Shown here piece after piece: positions 11,803 through 22,032 of a stretch of 64,000 nt of DNA. Made by a program: the position numbers and the translations under genes. Source of the DNA: Venturia oleaginea (taxonomy: Eukaryota > Ascomycota > Dothideomycetes > Venturiales > Venturiaceae); NCBI GenBank assembly GCA_013176395.1, contig JABMLP010000017.1, forward strand, positions 248,001 through 312,000, given 5' to 3'. Within the stretch, counting starts at the first letter, position 1. Each line of letters starts with the position of its first letter. Below the pieces are notes generated by a model that made no database searches, was not told the origin of the DNA, and saw nothing but the letters and a program-made list of their open reading frames with translations.

Positions 11803-12441
11803 TTGTGGATAGAAAGTCACGACACTATTGTTGGGAAAGATTATGTAGAAAGCGAAAAAGAAGACAGGGCGAAGGAGACTGTGGAGGAAGTACTCAAAAG
11901 GAGGAACCAGGACGATTTGATCGAAGTCGACCAACTACGAGATATTGCGCCTATGGCTTGTCCCCATGGCATGCAAGCCCGAGACGCTTGACCTGACTAG
12001 AAAAGGACCAAGTATGCCATGGATCTTGGTATGGAGTCGTCCACATTTGGGTTTGTAAGCATGGCCCTTCATCCACGCCAATGCCAAGAGGTGGTTGGTA
12101 TTTCGATTGATCTGTTTTGCACAGGTATGGTGTAGGTGAGCAGGGGAGGAATAGTCGCCATCGGGGGATGAAGTTGGCGGACTTGGCGCCGTCTCAGTGC
12201 ATGTGACTAGCCCTAGTAGCGGGGATCAAGGCTGTTTAGATGAAGGAGTGATAGAGGCGATCTTAATTGGGATATACGCACACGTGATCATATTAATCTT
12301 GACTAATCCAACAGCTTCACAGTGCCGAGTTCAGTCGAATCCAAGGCTTGAATTCTACCGCGGCGAGCTACCTTTGTTCTTGAGATCTCCCGTCTTTCCG
12401 CCTCCACAGTCCTTTGCAATTTGGACACGACACGGTCCACT
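11803..12441. promoter_or_regulatory. Intergenic region upstream of P450 3
   Basis: Holds the promoter of P450 3 and the terminator of P450 4, both on the minus strand. Open frames here are antisense or short and show no family features. Confidence 0.45.
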
Positions 12442-14120
12442 TCAACGGTCCTTTGCAATTCGGACGCGACAAGGGTACCCATCAGCGGGGTGACTCCCTC
12501 CACCTCCAGTTGTCTGATATACTCTGTCACCCGCAACATGTCGAATCGTGGACGACGGTAGAAATGCTCCCCACCCAACCTTGGCCTTGCCTTTTCCTTG
12601 ACCGATTCTCTTATCCCACTCGTCGTAAGCCGGGCTAATGTCAAATTCGCGTACCACGAGCATCAGCACAGCCTTGATCTCCACCATCGCCAGTTCTTGG
12701 CCCATGCATAATCGTTGTCCTTTTTCAAAAGGACGCCAAGCATCTGGCAGAGGAGATAGTCGCGAATGGTCTTCAGAGCTAGCGAGGAATCGCTCTGGAA
12801 GAAATTCCTCCGGATCGATCCAATAGCGGGGATTGTGGTGTAAACCGTGGTGATTCCCGAATACCATGCAGCCTGCGGTCGGATACTTTGTGATATGGTC
12901 TGGGTCCTGCTTTTCTTTATCGTATAGATAGAAACCTTCCCTGCCTTGCCTTATGGTCGATGCTGGTGCATAAAGTCTTAGTGTCTCTCTGATGACGGCA
13001 GTTGTGTAGGGAACGCGATTGACCAGATATGGATCTTCTCTTAACCGCTGGGCAGCGAGCGTCAGATCTCGTCCGAGAACTTGATCGTGCTCCTCGCGCA
13101 CGCGAGCAAGTTCCTTGGGATGCTGGTAGAGCAAGTGTAACGCATAGGTGATTGTTGAGCCCGTGGTGTCGTACCCCGCAAGGAGGAAAAATCTCATTTG
13201 ACTCTCAATGACTTTTTCGAAGTGGGACTGGCCTCCAAGATGGCCAAATATGTCTTTACCTTCGCGGTGTTCAACCTTAGCGATGGCCCTGTCGATGATG
13301 GCGTGGTCGTTTCCCTTGGTGGTTTTCTTCTCCATCCGAACCTTGCGGACATATCGCACCATCCTACGAGCATTGTACCAATGAACAAGAGGACGTAAGA
13401 AGTTGAGTGAGGAAAAGGGCATGAATCCTTCTACAACGAGCCATTTAAATTGTGAAACGATGGCGTCGGCCATATCATTGTAACAACTCTGACTTCGCAA
13501 ATCATGGCCCCAGAGAGCACTTCCAGACATGTCCATAGCGAGAAGGAGTGCCGAATGATGTAACTGAAAAGTTTCACCATAGCCTGGTATCTTGATTTAT
13601 TCGCAAGCAAGTCCCGAAAGACAAGTATGTTTTCAAGAATGGTTGGGACAAGCTCAGTCACCTGGCTGAATCCGGGACGGAATACGTCTTTCCAGAGCTT
13701 CCACTCCTCGCCCTCCATTGTGACAATGTCATGTCCACCACTGATAGGCTTCATATAAGCCTTGAGGAAAGAGACTTTGGGCAGCGAATTTTCCGTTTGT
13801 GCCACCTGACGCATAAGATCTGGCGAAATGACAATCAGTGATGGCGGCGAAAATGGCCAGAGGTCCAGATAGAACGCGCGGTCAAGATGCGGGTAGCGTC
13901 GCCGGATCTGATCAGCCAAAGCCACAGTTGGTATGACGTCGCGTGGTAAGGACAACGAAATTCCCAGCATGAGACTGAGATGACCTAGCAGAGGGTGGTG
14001 TGGTGGCATCGGACACCCATCCTCTCGCAATTGGCGAAAGAAGCTGCGAGCTTTATACAAAGCATACATAAAGTAGCAGATGCCGCTGGCCGCGATCAAG
14101 AGACATGTAGCGTAGAACAT
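12442..14120 (-). pseudogene. Cytochrome P450 4 with apparent frameshift
   Basis: A P450 of a different type from the other three. Landmarks are an N-terminal anchor (MFYATCLLIAASGICYFMYAL), the I-helix LLAGYDTTGS (classic AGxDTT), the K-helix ETLR, and the heme loop PFEKGQRLCMG (canonical FxxGxRxC). The C-terminus GGSHPADGYPCRV is typical of some fungal families. The N-terminal half (14120 to about 13600) and the C-terminal half (about 13585-12442) are both well conserved but lie in different frames. The join falls between LLANKSR and GETFQLHHS, with no GT-AG intron of reasonable length. The span of 1679 bases is two bases over a multiple of three. It is either a real indel or a sequencing error; if corrected, the protein would be about 559 residues, full length. 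Confidence 0.8.
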
Positions 14121-14460
14121 CGTGCTTCTTGAGGCACTGGAGGCGAAGTGTATCAAGGCGATGACTCCTTTGGCGGACGAATGGAAGTAATGAGAAATAA
14201 TGCTGAAATAAACAAACGTTCTGGCTAGATGCGAGATAGTAGCAGTGAGCGAACAATCGCTGTGAATGTTCGAAAGAAGAAGAAACATGAGTCCGTGATG
14301 AATGTAGTGCGGGCGAGCCTTGGGAATCTCTATCATCTAGATCATAGTTTAGACTACTCATGGTGATGTTATATCTCTAATGTTTCTGCGCAGTTGGGCA
14401 GCGTTCCGAAAGCCAAGCATCGTCAGAAAGCGGGTCGGGTCATAAGGAAAATCGGGAACC
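14121..14460. promoter_or_regulatory. Upstream region of P450 4
   Basis: Promoter side of P450 4. The frame stays open upstream of the chosen ATG (to 14336), but that extension has no P450-like features. The ATG at 14120 places the membrane anchor directly at the N-terminus. Confidence 0.4.
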
Positions 14461-14755
14461 TGCCATGAAGATGACCAAGGAATCTCGTCAGCTTGGCTAC
14501 TATCTGTTACCTGGCACTTCGCAAGATGACCAAGGAATCTCGTCAGCTTGGCTATTATCTGTTACCTGGCACTTCGCAAGATGACCAAGGAATCCCGTTA
14601 GTTTGGCTATTATCTACTACCTGGCACTTCGCAAAAATGCTATTAAGATGACCAAGGAATCTCGTTAGCTTAGCTATCATCTGTTACCGGGCACTTCGCA
14701 AACATGCCATGAAGATGACCAAGGAATCTCGTCCGCTTGGCTATTGTCTGTTACA
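14461..14755 (+). repeat. Tandem repeat, five units of about 55-68 bases
   Basis: Five direct copies of a unit built on AGATGACCAAGGAATCTCGT followed by CTTGGCTATTATCTGTTACC and TGGCACTTCGCAA. Units start near 14466, 14524, 14579, 14647 and 14715. Spacing varies because some copies carry a short extra piece (ATGCTATTA or ATGCCATGA). The array lies between P450 4 and the cyclase. There are no unique spacers, so it is a minisatellite, not a CRISPR array. Confidence 0.85.
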
Positions 14756-14789
14756 TGTGGAGGTATAAGTGGTCTCAGCGGGTTTAATT

Positions 14790-15177
14790 AAACGAGACTG
14801 ACTAGGGAGGAGAACTCCGGGAGGCGAACTTCTCCTCCGAAGTGTTTTTCGGGATCAGCCGCTGTAGGCATTTTAGAGGCGAGTATTTTAAAGCGGGAGG
14901 GTAAATACGCGTATTCGCGTCTTTCTTTCTAGGAGTATGGGAACTCTCTCTTTTTACGGAAACTTTCTAATGAATTTTCTGCACTTTTTCTCTAAAATTT
15001 TGATGGCCTAGGAGAGAAAATTCTCCTACGATAGAAAGTTATCCTAGGAAAGAAAGTTCGCCTCTTAGGATAGAAAGTTCGCCTCCTAGGATGAAATGCC
15101 TAAAGCGGCAACTCCCGAAAAATACTTGGGAGGGGAAATTCGCCTCCGCAAGTTCTCCTCCCTAGTCAGTCTCGTTT
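14790..15177. mobile_element. MITE with 27-base terminal inverted repeats
   Basis: About 388 bases. The left end AAACGAGACTGACTAGGGAG (14790) is the exact inverse of the right end CTCCCTAGTCAGTCTCGTTT (to 15177); pairing runs about 27 bases and continues imperfectly inward (GGAGGCGAACTTCTCCTCCG and its partner). The interior repeats the motif CCTAGGATAGAAAGTTCGCC several times and has no coding capacity. No clear target duplication was found. It ends only about 230 bases before the cyclase start codon. Confidence 0.75.
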
Positions 15178-15404
15178 GATAGTCAAGCAGCCCCAGCCTA
15201 GTCACCCTGGCCTCGCATCCGCTTGACATCAAAAAATATCCCTGCAAATCCTTGCTACAATCACAATGTGATAGGCCCGATAAACATCTGAACGCGCTGA
15301 GACCACAAAATGTAGGTTTACTTACCGATGAAGCCAGGATATAAGAAGGCACCTTCGAGTTGTACAGCGTCAAGCTTGTCATCTCTTCAAATTCCCCCTT
15401 TTAA

Positions 15405-17560
15405 TTGTCGATTCCAAAATTCAGCATGACCGATCAGGAACACCAAGTATCACTCGAGAACAATCTTGCGGCTTCATCTTCCCAGTGTGTCAAGCATGCA
15501 GCTGAATATGCTTACGATTGCATGAAAGAAGACGGACACTGGTGTCTCGAAGTTCGAAGCAGCATCTCTTTCACTATACAATGGCTCTGCGTTCGCCAAA
15601 TTCTCGGGCCCCCTCTGACTTCGGAGGAAGTTTCCAAGTTCCAATACTGGCTGATTTCTCAGCAAAACCACGAAGACGGTTCATGGGGTCTAGCCCCAGG
15701 AGTACACAATTGGGCTGGTGACGTCTCGACAACGACCGAGGCTTACTTCGGGCTGAAGCTGCTCGGTACACCCATCAACAACAAAGAAATGTGCAGAGCG
15801 AGGGCGTTTGTCTTGGCACGTGGCGGTGTCGTCAAAGTGGGTGTCCTGACACAACTTGCGCTGGCGCTATTCGGCATCATTGCGTGGAAAGATATGGCGC
15901 AAGTGCCCGCGGAACTAATGGCTCTGCCATCTGGAATTGTCCCTATCGACATATACTCCTTCTCGTATTGGTCGCGCGTGTCCGCCGTGGCCATCATGTT
16001 GCTTAGGCACCACCAGCCGGTTTACACATTGTATCCATATGGGGACGAAGAAGTCCACGGAGCCTCCTTTTTGGACGAATTGTTCGTTAATCCTACAGAC
16101 CGGAGTCTGAAATCTGTACCACGACTATCAACCATGTTGAAAAATGGGCAGATTGGACGGTTCTGCTGCTCTGTTATTGACAAGGCTGCAGGCCTAATCG
16201 AACCTGTGCTACGGCACTCCTCTCTGCGGAGCTACAGTCTCTCCGCATGTAAAGCATACATTATCGATCACTTGGATGAAGGTGGTTATGGCTCACTCAC
16301 CGTCTCCAATTTCCTGGGGATAATTGCGCTTCACAGTCATGGCTACCAAGCCAGCCACCCGGCTATTCAACACCTGCAAAAGTCCATGGAGGTTGCCTTG
16401 TGGGAAGACGGTACTGGCCTACGCATGCAAGTCACTGTCGGTCCTGTATGGGATACGGCGCTCATGACCTTGGGGCTGTTAGAGACTGATCTGGCCGACG
16501 GCCGCACCGATCGTTCTGTGCAGTGGTTCAAAGATCGGCAAATCCTGAAGATCCAAGGTGATTATCGCGTACGGAATCCGGCGGCAATCCTACCGGGCGG
16601 TTGGTCATTCCAGTACAGCGTAAGTCTAAGTCCTAAAACGTTTTTGTCTTATCAAGCGGAATCGTCATTGGCTAACACTCAGTTCCACAGAATGAATACT
16701 TCCCTGATAACGATGACACCCTTGTATGTATTTTGGCCATCGTTATGCATGATCCGCAGGAAATGGCCTCTCCCTGCGTACTTCGTGGGTTGAGTTGGCT
16801 CCTTGCCATGCAGTGCAGCGATGGCGGCTGGGGCGTCTACGACACGGACAACGACAACCATATCGCGAATCTGTTTCCTTTCGCGGATAGCGTTGAATTC
16901 TTCGATGATAGCGTCCCAGACGTCACGGGCCGTGTTCTCGAAGTACTTGGTTTCATTCTCAACCACCCACTCTCTACCAAACTTGTTCGTATTCCTGTGC
17001 GTCAACAGATGCTCGCCGCCTGCAAGCGTGGTCTTGCATTCCTGGGTCGAACACAGGAAAAGGAGACAGGCACGTGGTGGTCCCGGTGGCATGTCAACTA
17101 TCTGAACGGGACAAGCAGTGTATTATGCGCCCTTCCATACTTCCAGTCACAGGAGTATGCCGAGGTGGCCAGCATCTGTGTATCGAAGCCCATCGCCTGG
17201 CTGCGAAGTGTGCAAAACGCGGACGGCGGGTGGGGAGAAAGTCTTGATTCGTACAAGGAGAAGACATACGCTGGCCGAGGCTTGGTGTCGACGCCCTCGC
17301 AGACGGCATGGGCAGTCATGGCGCTGCTTGCTCTGCTTCCACCCACGGATCCGAGCATCGAGCGGGGAGTGAGGTATCTGATCGGTACACAGAAAGCTGC
17401 TGCTGTTGGTGTTAGTTGGGACCAGGAGGCATATGTGAGTGTCGGCTTCCCAAACACGCTGTGGCTGGATTTCGGATGTATGCGACATGGTTATCCAATG
17501 ATAGCACTAGGGCGGTACATACACGCATGTCGGCAACTAGACGCGCGAACTGTTAGTTAG
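15405..17560 (+). CDS. Squalene-hopene-cyclase-type terpene cyclase
   Basis: Class II (protonation-initiated) triterpene cyclase. Two exons, 15405-16619 and 16691-17560, with one 71-base intron (GTAAGT...CCACAG), give 694 residues, the usual length. The catalytic acid motif is DNDD in PDNDDTLV at the start of exon 2. This is the DxDD of squalene-hopene cyclases rather than the DCTAE of oxidosqualene cyclases, so squalene or a similar non-epoxidised polyprene is the likely substrate. QW motifs are visible: QNHEDGSWGL (residues about 88-97), QCSDGGWGV and QNADGGWGE. The aromatic run GGWSFQY precedes the catalytic motif as in the family. These enzymes are monotopic membrane proteins. A second in-frame ATG (15426) is possible. 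Hopene-type cyclases are rare in fungi and are usually explained by transfer from bacteria. I infer the scaffold-forming enzyme of the P450 cluster; product not known. Confidence 0.93.
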
Positions 17561-18005
17561 GACTAATATAACCAATATAATCTACGGATTCGCACTTTGC
17601 GCAGCCTGGGAGCGAGAATGATATTGCGCCAGCGAGAAAGACGTGGACACTTGCCGGCCATCGAAAGCCGTCTTTCGCCCTGTACTCGTAGTTTATACTT
17701 CGATGTATATCTCCTCGTACGAACCGTGTTGGATCACATCTACCCGCACGAAGAAGTCAGAGAGACCTTACGATTTCTTGCCAAGTGTCCACATCTTTCT
17801 CATTGGCACAGTAGTTCTTCCTTGGCGGGAGTGGAGCAGAATGGCATGGTTCTGTTTGAAGCTGAGTGAGGCGTTACGGAACAGAGAGTAAACTCTTGGA
17901 TTGAACGAGTTTTACGAAGGTGGAGAGATCTAAGGAGTAAGCAAGACCCGTGTCAAATGACTCGCGTGGTACATCCAATATTTACTTTTATCTTTATTTA
18001 AACTA
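17561..18005. other. No recognisable gene
   Basis: 3' flank of the cyclase. Two overlapping plus-strand frames (17597-17869, 17643-17891) have no family features. Confidence 0.4.
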
Positions 18006-19018
18006 ACGTGTTCCACCACCGAGCTGGTCAACCCACCGAGCTGGTCAAAAAGGCTTGGCACGACCAACTCATGTTACGACTCTTCAATTTAATCGCTATT
18101 AACAATACATTCTAAGTCCGTCGTGCTGCTATCTGATTCAGATGATATCTCGATATCTTTTTTACAAGTTCGCGCATTATGCCCAGTTGCGCCGCAGTTC
18201 CTACAGCGCCGTTGAGTTGGTCGGCCTATTTCTTGACCACCACTACCACGAGCCTTCTTTGATCCCTGAGGCGCGACAGACGCCTCGGCAGCTACCTGCG
18301 CTGCTACAGTCCCATACTCTATAGTACCACCTTGCTGGATCCGCTTTCTTTTACGCGATTTTCGCTTCGTCATTACTGCCAATTGCTCTTCAAACTCATG
18401 GTTTCGTGCAACAAGTAGGGCGTTCTGGTGCAGCATCAATTCAGCGCCTTTAACAAGCTGTGAAAAGCCTGCCTGCGCAGTAACTGGTGACCTAGTAAAA
18501 GACTCGCTTACGAGCTTGAACCACGGGCCAATAATCTCTGGATCTTCCTGTAGTATCCTCTGCCTATCCTTAGCTCGATTGAAGGCCATCTTGAGCTCAT
18601 CTGAGCGCGTTATAAACCTCTCAGCCCAGTTTTTCCCTACTGGCTCTCCACCGCGTACACCGAGTAGTTTATCCGCCATATCTGCCACCTCACACAGCCG
18701 GGGCGCGAATCCTCGCGAATCGAGGTCGAGGATGTATTGGACAATTGTCTGCTCTTCAGTCGTAGTGAGCTTGTGTTGGGCGTTGCGAGTATCTAGGCGA
18801 TACGTGATTCCGTTGTATCGGCTAGTCAATGTTGAAGGAGGTACATCAAACGCTTCAGCAGCGCGCCGGAGGCTTCGGAATTGGTGGGTGTTATAGGCAG
18901 AAAGGGCAAGCTGAATTCTGCCTTCTCTGTTAGATAATTGCGCATTTTGTTGTTGAGACATATCGTGTTAATGAGGGAGTTCTTGGCAGAAACTGACCAG
19001 CTCGGTGGTGGAACACGT
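18006..19018 (-). mobile_element. pogo-type element lacking the catalytic domain
   Basis: About 1 kb bounded by 25-base terminal inverted repeats beginning ACGTGTTCCACCACCGAGCT (left at 18006; inverse ending at 19018). A TA dinucleotide lies at or within one base of each end, as expected for Tc1/mariner-pogo insertion. The left terminus also repeats the block CCACCGAGCTGGTCAA once. It contains a single open frame (18089-18961 minus). Confidence 0.8.
18089..18961 (-). CDS. Transposase-derived DNA-binding protein, no DDE domain
   Basis: 290-residue intact frame inside the inverted-repeat element. The N-terminus has the psq-type helix-turn-helix (about residues 10-50, with RSLRRAAEAFDVPPSTLTSR). 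Next is a CENP-B/Tc5-type HTH region (LTTTEEQTIVQYILDLDSRG and GKNWAERFITR). In ordinary Fot/pogo transposases the DDE catalytic core of about 200 residues follows; here the chain goes from EDPEIIGPWF directly to the family's C-terminal segment (FSQLVKGAELMLHQ, a basic RKSRKRKR run). It ends in a CCHC knuckle CRNCGATGHNARTC and an acidic serine-rich tail. The reading frame is open across the deletion. It should bind DNA but cannot transpose. Possible roles are a dead remnant, a repressor of relatives, or a captured DNA-binding protein; sequence cannot decide. Confidence 0.85.
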   Translation of the reverse strand: MSQQQNAQLSNREGRIQLALSAYNTHQFRSLRRAAEAFDVPPSTLTSRYNGITYRLDTRNAQHKLTTTEEQTIVQYILDLDSRGFAPRLCEVADMADKLLGVRGGEPVGKNWAERFITRSDELKMAFNRAKDRQRILQEDPEIIGPWFKLVSESFTRSPVTAQAGFSQLVKGAELMLHQNALLVARNHEFEEQLAVMTKRKSRKRKRIQQGGTIEYGTVAAQVAAEASVAPQGSKKARGSGGQEIGRPTQRRCRNCGATGHNARTCKKDIEISSESDSSTTDLECIVNSD

Positions 19019-19263
19019 GTAAGAATGTAGATCATGTATCAGACATGTGATGTGGATTGTTAAGACACCGGATTGCTGCATTCCAGATGCAAACAGTCAT
19101 TCTTTGTTATTTGCACTGTAGAATGGCCTACATAACCTGATTGAACTGCCCTTATGGCGAGAACATGCAACTCTATGTCCATTCAACTCAACAACTCTGT
19201 ATTTCGCTCGATCTCATAACACGTTATGTAAAATTATTTTAATTGAATTCGGTAGTACGTGTT

Positions 19264-19518
19264 TGTCACGGTACGACCGCGGACAAGTCTTTCCCGCCGT
19301 TGGGGTGGCCCCATGGTACGTGATCAAGGCAGAACCGTAGTCCTGCCGAGGAAAGGTTTTAAAGCCTACGTGGCTTCAGCCAATTCGTAGCCCTTTAAGC
19401 TACGTCCTGTCCTTAAACCTGCCTGTTGGTTTGCCTGCCAGTTCGTATATAGCCTGTTGAATGATACCTATTCCTGCTGCTGCTCCTTCCTCCTGATACC
19501 CGAACCCGCCCCGTGACA
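19264..19518 (-). mobile_element. Solo LTR (family A), copy 2
   Basis: 255 bases, TGTCACGG to CCGTGACA, the reverse complement of the LTR at 6390-6643 with scattered differences. It is flanked by the 5-base duplication GTGTT (19259-19263 and 19519-19523). No internal element. Confidence 0.9.
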
Positions 19519-19523
19519 GTGTT

Positions 19524-20063
19524 TGTATATCCTCATTATAAGTTAGTCATTATATTTGGACCGGCAAATATTGTGATACCGAGAAAGACGTTAATTCTTG
19601 GCATTTTCTTCAGTATGAACTTTTAGCAGCAGCTTTCATACCGCCGGCGTACACCCAAATAAACTTAGAGTTTGGACTCTGTACGGACCGGTCTGAAATC
19701 TACGCAAAGATGGATAAGATCTACGCATTATGAATACCGGAGGTTCTTTAGAAAATTCTTGCCAAGTGTTAACATTTTTCTTGGTATCACAATAACCCCT
19801 AGCACTACTCTTTTGGAAAAGAATCATCTTAAATGTGACTGTATCTTTTGCTAGTTTAATGATTTTTGCAGTTACTATCCGATAAAGTTGCTTACTCACA
19901 AGATTGAGCCAACATCGTGGAGAGAGTTCTTAAGCATGACGAACGCTGGCGGCGTGGCAATCTTCCTCTTTCCGACTTCCGAAGACAGTGTTTCAATCCA
20001 AGAGAAGATGAACAGTCTTCTCTCACCTGGTCTTATATGTATCCTCTTTTTTGTGCATACCTC
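19524..20063. other. No recognisable gene
   Basis: A+T-rich; short frames only. It contains the 3' side of the dehydrogenase gene that ends at 20064. Confidence 0.4.
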
Positions 20064-21358
20064 TCACTCAGCTAAAAACGTGCCCGCTAAGTCTATATAT
20101 TGCATGACAACACTCTTGACCTGGCCTTCCAAATCAATCCACTGAATCCCAAATACTCTCCCCGTCTCACTAGAATCGAAATCAACGTCGACGCCAGTAA
20201 GTCTGCCATTTAGAGGGAGGAGACCACTCTCAACATCGTCAGGAAAGTTTTCTCGGGCGATTTTGGCAATGGAGACCTTGCAGATGAGATTAGTGTTGGA
20301 CTCAGTTGAGGCCGAAAGAAGATGAGAATCTAACTGGATTTTCATAACCAACTTACATCACTCCAGTCCACCTTAGTAGCGTGGGCGAGGAAGTCGCAAT
20401 TGCCTTCGATCGAAGGGTCAAGGGCCTGGACGTGTATTTGTGCGCAATCATTCTAGAGGCAGATGAGTCAGCTTGTGGATCATAATCCTCGCACTGCAGC
20501 ACTCTGCTCACTACATGGACCGTTGCCCCAACGGAATTTGAACGAGCAAGCGGCACTCCACTGACAATACTAGCTACAAGCCGATTGGTACCATTCGAGA
20601 GCATAGCCTCCGTTGATGTCGTAAGCTCGTTGTATCCAAGAATAACCGAAGGCAAGATGTTGATTATATCAAATCCAGGCTTAGTCTCAGCCACCCAAGC
20701 CATGCTTTCGGCTCGAGCGATGCGTTTGGAGCCGCGGTAGGCTTCACTCCAGGATTTGATGTCTTCTTGTTTCGGGACTGGGCCGAGGTCGGTAGCTGCA
20801 CGATATCAGAGAAGATCAGGAAGATTTGGAATTGTGGAGATCTTTAATGGAAGCTGTGAATACAGCGATGGAGAAAGACTTACCTTTGAGACCCTTCTTC
20901 TGACTTTCAATATCCAATACAACCACCGAGGACGTGATAACAACTCTCTTGATCGTGTCAACCTTCGCAGCAGACTTGAGCAGACCCATAGTCATTTGCC
21001 GTGCTGGCACCACGACTTCCTCAATATACTTGTCTGTCTGTTTCGTCAGAGGACTAGCAACATGCACAACCCCGTCCATGCCCTTCACTGCCTCATCAAA
21101 AGCCCCCCCAACAAGCAAATCGTCAACAACTACAATCTCCAATGAAGACAGATGAGGTTGAGTAGATCTAGCGGCTTTGATCTGCTCACCCGCTTCCGCA
21201 CGTCTTACAACGGCACGGACATTGTAACCAGCTTCCAATGCGGACACCACGACGCGGAATCCGAGATGGCCATTCGCGCCTACAATCTGATAATGTGAGC
21301 AGACTGTCTGTTGATGTTGCGGGCTGGTCTGACTTACGAGGACATGTTTTTGTGCCAT
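20064..21358 (-). CDS. NAD(P)-dependent short-chain dehydrogenase, DFR-like
   Basis: Extended SDR of the dihydroflavonol-4-reductase/aldehyde-reductase type. Five exons (21358-21338, 21286-20884, 20795-20512, 20452-20357, 20276-20064) sum to 1017 bases, 338 residues, normal length. The Rossmann motif GxxGxxG is GANGHLG, split from the start by the first intron. The catalytic serine region reads VITSSVVVL and the active-site YxxxK is YRGSK. VHVNDCAQIHVQAL matches the conserved substrate-domain segment of the family. Expected reaction: reduction of a ketone or aldehyde, or the reverse, with NADPH. It lies 2.5 kb beyond the cyclase with a pogo element and a solo LTR between, so membership of the terpenoid cluster is possible but not shown. 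Confidence 0.9.
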
Positions 21359-21745
21359 GATTTCGGGGTCTGCGAGAGATGGCCAGTCTCTTTTCTTTGA
21401 TGAGACGCAGATGCGATGCTTTATAGCAGTGGAAAGGGACGAGAGGGAGTACATTTGCAGTGGATGATTGGTTGGGTAAGCAACAAGCGTCCAAATAAGT
21501 GGGCCATGATGTTGGCCTACGTACTATTAGCAATTAGCTATACGTTGCTGATAAGGGGGAGATATCGTCCGTTCAATCTAGATGAAGTCCAATCTTGAGG
21601 GAGTATTATAATTTGAGATCCTAAGGGGTTGTCACGGCAGCAATAGAATGTATAGAATGAACTAGGGTTCTAAGAACTGAGTGTGATAATAGAATTTCCG
21701 GTAGAGAGCGAGTTACTACGAGGGCGCAAAGATATCGCGGCTTAG
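21359..21745. other. Upstream region of dehydrogenase; LINE target site
   Basis: Promoter side of the dehydrogenase, then the left flank of the LINE. The 14 bases ATATCGCGGCTTAG at 21732-21745 are the left copy of the LINE target duplication. No gene is seen. Confidence 0.6.
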
Positions 21746-22032
21746 ATTGATTGATTGATTGATTTTATCCTACTCGGTTGCAGCCGCTTAATCACGCAGC
21801 TATGCCCGGTTAGGGGGACTTCATCAGACAGCCGACACGTGATATGATCTACCACGTCCCACTTCGCCCTGCTTACCAAAACAAGACCAGCTATCCCCTC
21901 GATCCCCCCTCTTTTCCCTCAACCACTATTTCCAAATGCCCAATGGCTCTTGTAAATGTCGGTTGTTCTACCAGTACATCTGTGCTATCTAGATTCCGGG
22001 AGGCAATGCCTCATATTTCGCTTTCCGTCTAC

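Noticed and set aside
14461..14755. Regular direct repeats as a CRISPR array
   Set aside because: Units are contiguous and similar along their whole length, with no unique spacers, in a eukaryotic genome. It is a minisatellite.
16679..17488. Minus-strand frames of 113-137 residues over the cyclase
   Set aside because: Antisense to a conserved cyclase exon; no family features of their own.
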